Origin: CAZUZD01 sp964624465
GTDB lineage: Bacteria; Planctomycetota; Planctomycetia; Isosphaerales; Isosphaeraceae
Assembly: GCA_964624465.1 (NCBI GenBank)
Contig: CAZUZD010000381.1
Coordinates: 1 to 5,580, forward strand
Direction of reading: 5' to 3'
DNA: 5,580 nucleotides
Shown: positions 3,521 through 5,580 of the stretch, piece by piece
How the letters are laid out: every line of letters starts with the position of its first letter
Numbering within the stretch: position 1 is the first letter of the stretch
Translations under genes and position numbers: made by a program
The notes under the pieces: model-generated
Databases searched by the model: none
What the model saw: only the letters and a program-made list of their open reading frames with translations
What the model was told of the DNA's origin: nothing

Positions 3521-5580
3521 ATGCCCGCACACCCGTCCCGGACCCTCGCCGCCGTGGCCGCCGCCCTGCTGCTCGCCGGCCATTGCGCCCGCGCCGACGA
3601 TCCGCCGCCGGGCCGGGCCCCGGCCGACCGGCCCGCCAATCGGCTGGCGAAGGAGACTTCGCCCTACCTGCTCCAGCACGCCCGCAACCCGGTCGACTGG
3701 TACCCCTGGGGCCCCGAGGCGTTCGAGCGGGCCCGCCGCGAGGGGAAGCCCATCTTCCTGTCGGTCGGCTACAGCTCGTGCTACTGGTGCCACGTCATGG
3801 AGCGCGAGAGCTTCGAGGACGAGGCGATCGCCCGCGTGCTCAACGCCAACTTCGTGTGCGTGAAGGTCGATCGCGAGGAGCGGCCCGACGTCGACGCCGT
3901 GTACATGGCGGCCGTGCAGGCGTTCCAGGGATCGGGCGGCTGGCCCATGACCCTGTTCCTGTTCCCCGACGGCCGGCCCTTCTACGGCGGCACGTACTTC
4001 CCGCCCCGCGCCGGGGTCCGGCCCGGTTCCGAGGGCCTCACGGCGCTGCTGGACCGGGTGCAGGCCGCGTGGCGCGACCATCGCGCCGACCTGGAGCGCG
4101 ACGCCGACGCCGTGACCGAGCGGATCCGCGCCCGCCAGGCCGCCGCCGACTCGACCGCCCGCGCGCCGCTGTCGCGCCTGATGGCCCGCGCCGCCGTCGC
4201 CGGCCTGGTGCCGCAGTATGATCCGCAGGCCGGCGGCTTCGGGTTCGACCCCGATCAGCCGAAGCGGCCCAAGTTCCCCGAGCCCACGAACCTGCTGTTC
4301 CTGCTCGACCGCCACCGCCGCGACCCCGGCGCCGGCGCCCTGCTCGTCCGCACCGCGCCCGAGGGCCTGGGCGCCGCGAGTCCCGCGCCGCTGGCGATGG
4401 TTGAGAACACGCTCGACCACCTCGCCCGCGGCGGCATCCGTGACCAGCTCGGCGGCGGCTACCACCGCTACAGCGTCGACCGCCACTGGCAGGTGCCGCA
4501 CTTCGAGAAGATGCTCTACGACAATGCCCTCCTCGCCCGCGCCTTCCTCGCCGCGTTCGAGACGACTCAGGACGAGCGCTGGAAACGCGAGGCGGAGGCC
4601 ATCTTTGCGTTCGTCGCCCGCGAGCTGACGGGCCCCGAGGGGGGCTTCCTGTCCTCGCTCGACGCCGAGACCGACGGCGACGAGGGAGCCTATTACGTCT
4701 GGACCCGCGCAGACCTCGACCAGGCGCTCGTGGGTCTGGAGCCGGCCGTGATCGCCGCGTTCCGCACGACTTACGGGTTCGACGGCCCGCCGAACTTCGA
4801 GGGGGGGCGCTTCGTCCTGCAACGGCCCTCGCCCGAGCCGGCCCCGGCGGCCCTGGCCGCCTCCGAGCCCGCGCGGGCTCGCCTGCTCGGCGTGCGCTCG
4901 CAGCGGCCGCGGCCCCGGCTCGACGACAAGGTGCTCACCGCCTGGAACGGCCTCATGATCGCCGCCTATGCCGACGGGTTCCGCGTGCTCAAGAATCCCG
5001 CCTACCGCGAGGCCGCCGAACGCGCCGCCGACTTCCTGGGGAAGACGCACCGCGATGCCGACTGCCGCCTGCTGCGCACCTCGCGCGCCGGGGTCGCCCG
5101 GCAGCCAGCGTACCTCGATGACCACGCCTTCCTCGCCCACGGCCTGCTGCGGCTGCACGCGGCGACGGGCGCGGCGAGCCGGCTGGAGCAGGCCCGCGCG
5201 CTGGCCGATCGGATCATGACGGACTTCGCCGACGAGCGCGGCGGGTTCTTCGACACCGCCAGCGGCGCCGAGACGCTGATCGCCCGCCCGAAGGACCCGT
5301 ACGACGGCGCCCTGCCGTCGGCCAACGCCGTGGCCGCGCTCGTGCTCGTCGAGCTGGGCCGCGCGACCGGCGAGGCGCGGTACCTCGACGCCGCCGGCCG
5401 CGCCCTGGCCGCGCAGAGCCCGATCCTCGCCCGCAACCCCGCCGGCGTGCCCACGCTGGTCCTGGCCCTGGAGGCGTACCTCGACGCCCGCCCCGACGCC
5501 CCCGAGACCCGCCCGCTGGCCGCTGCCGCCGGCGCGGCCCCGCCCGACGAGCCGGTGGCCGGCGTGCCCCGGCAGGTGGT
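3521..5580 (+). CDS. Exported DUF255 thioredoxin-domain protein (YyaL/SPATA20 family), 3' end outside window
   Basis: 686 complete codons are visible with no stop. Residues 1-25 form a Sec signal peptide (MPAHPSRTL, then AAVAAALLLAG, then HCARA before DD), so the protein is probably exported. Residues about 42-160 are the DUF255 thioredoxin-like domain: ETSPYLLQHARNPVDWYPWG, the redox motif CYWC (Cys87, Cys90) followed by HVMERESFED, KVDREERPD, and GGWPMTLFL, whose Pro142 fits the thioredoxin cis-proline. Residues about 210-655 are the helical six-hairpin-glycosidase-like region: KFPEP, HFEKMLYDNA (327-336), DDKVLTAWNGL (468-478), YLDDHAFLAHGLL (from 531) and LPSANAVAA (598-606). The family is widespread, but its reaction is not established; a role in thiol redox chemistry or sugar processing is only suggested by the folds. 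No clear Shine-Dalgarno precedes the ATG, yet the signal peptide supports this start. The visible end (PDEPVAGVPRQV) passes the family's usual end region. The gene is divergent from rsmH. Confidence 0.92.
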   Translation, partial: MPAHPSRTLAAVAAALLLAGHCARADDPPPGRAPADRPANRLAKETSPYLLQHARNPVDWYPWGPEAFERARREGKPIFLSVGYSSCYWCHVMERESFEDEAIARVLNANFVCVKVDREERPDVDAVYMAAVQAFQGSGGWPMTLFLFPDGRPFYGGTYFPPRAGVRPGSEGLTALLDRVQAAWRDHRADLERDADAVTERIRARQAAADSTARAPLSRLMARAAVAGLVPQYDPQAGGFGFDPDQPKRPKFPEPTNLLFLLDRHRRDPGAGALLVRTAPEGLGAASPAPLAMVENTLDHLARGGIRDQLGGGYHRYSVDRHWQVPHFEKMLYDNALLARAFLAAFETTQDERWKREAEAIFAFVARELTGPEGGFLSSLDAETDGDEGAYYVWTRADLDQALVGLEPAVIAAFRTTYGFDGPPNFEGGRFVLQRPSPEPAPAALAASEPARARLLGVRSQRPRPRLDDKVLTAWNGLMIAAYADGFRVLKNPAYREAAERAADFLGKTHRDADCRLLRTSRAGVARQPAYLDDHAFLAHGLLRLHAATGAASRLEQARALADRIMTDFADERGGFFDTASGAETLIARPKDPYDGALPSANAVAALVLVELGRATGEARYLDAAGRALAAQSPILARNPAGVPTLVLALEAYLDARPDAPETRPLAAAAGAAPPDEPVAGVPRQV

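Noticed and set aside
2560..3639. A 359-codon minus-strand open frame overlapping rsmH in another frame
   Set aside because: It is a shadow frame of rsmH with Arg/Pro/Ala-rich translation that also runs through the divergent promoter region.
3494..5158. A 554-codon open frame on the minus strand opposite the DUF255 gene
   Set aside because: It is the mirror of a highly conserved protein on the plus strand. Its translation is Gly/Val/Arg-rich with no domain, which is typical of antisense frames in very GC-rich DNA.
1..5580. Signs of a mobile element, defence system, CRISPR array or RNA gene
   Set aside because: No transposase, integrase, regular spaced repeat, tRNA-like fold or compositional break was seen. 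Every coding region except the left-edge fragment and the orphan belongs to a familiar chromosomal family.

Overview
The window is about 5.6 kb of very GC-rich DNA that reads as ordinary bacterial chromosome. The base composition, the Pro/Arg/Ala-rich proteins, the Sec-type leaders and the style of the RsmH and DUF255 proteins recall Planctomycetota, perhaps the Isosphaerales. That placement is an inference from remembered family resemblance, not a search result. No RNA gene, insertion sequence, phage gene or CRISPR array is visible.

Layout. (1) Positions 1-145, minus strand: the first 48 codons of a gene running off the left edge, almost entirely a Sec signal peptide. (2) Positions 146-543: a 398-bp spacer between divergent genes, holding a six-unit TCRR tetranucleotide repeat, a small GC-rich hairpin and only weak promoter-like strings. 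(3) Positions 544-1524, plus strand: an uncharacterised 326-residue protein with two domains joined by a Pro/Arg/Gly linker. (4) Positions 1532-2257, minus strand: a VIT1/CCC1-family iron/manganese transporter with every expected metal-binding residue, its stop only 7 bp from the convergent stop of gene 3. (5) Positions 2310-3368, minus strand: a 16S rRNA m4C1402 methyltransferase (RsmH) with an N-terminal extension, lying outside a cell-division/cell-wall cluster and 52 bp upstream of the transporter gene. (6) Positions 3369-3520: a 152-bp divergent promoter region. (7) Positions 3521 to the right edge, plus strand: a DUF255 protein (thioredoxin-like fold plus six-hairpin glycosidase-like region) with a Sec signal peptide and a CYWC redox motif; it is still open at the window end.

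How the genes relate. rsmH and the VIT gene are probably co-transcribed, though no functional link between rRNA methylation and metal transport is evident. The DUF255 gene is divergent from that pair. The left-edge protein and the DUF255 protein both look exported. I see no convincing new multi-gene system. The most useful leads are the exported DUF255 protein with a possible extra C-terminal domain, the two-domain orphan protein, and the complete metal-binding signature of the VIT protein.
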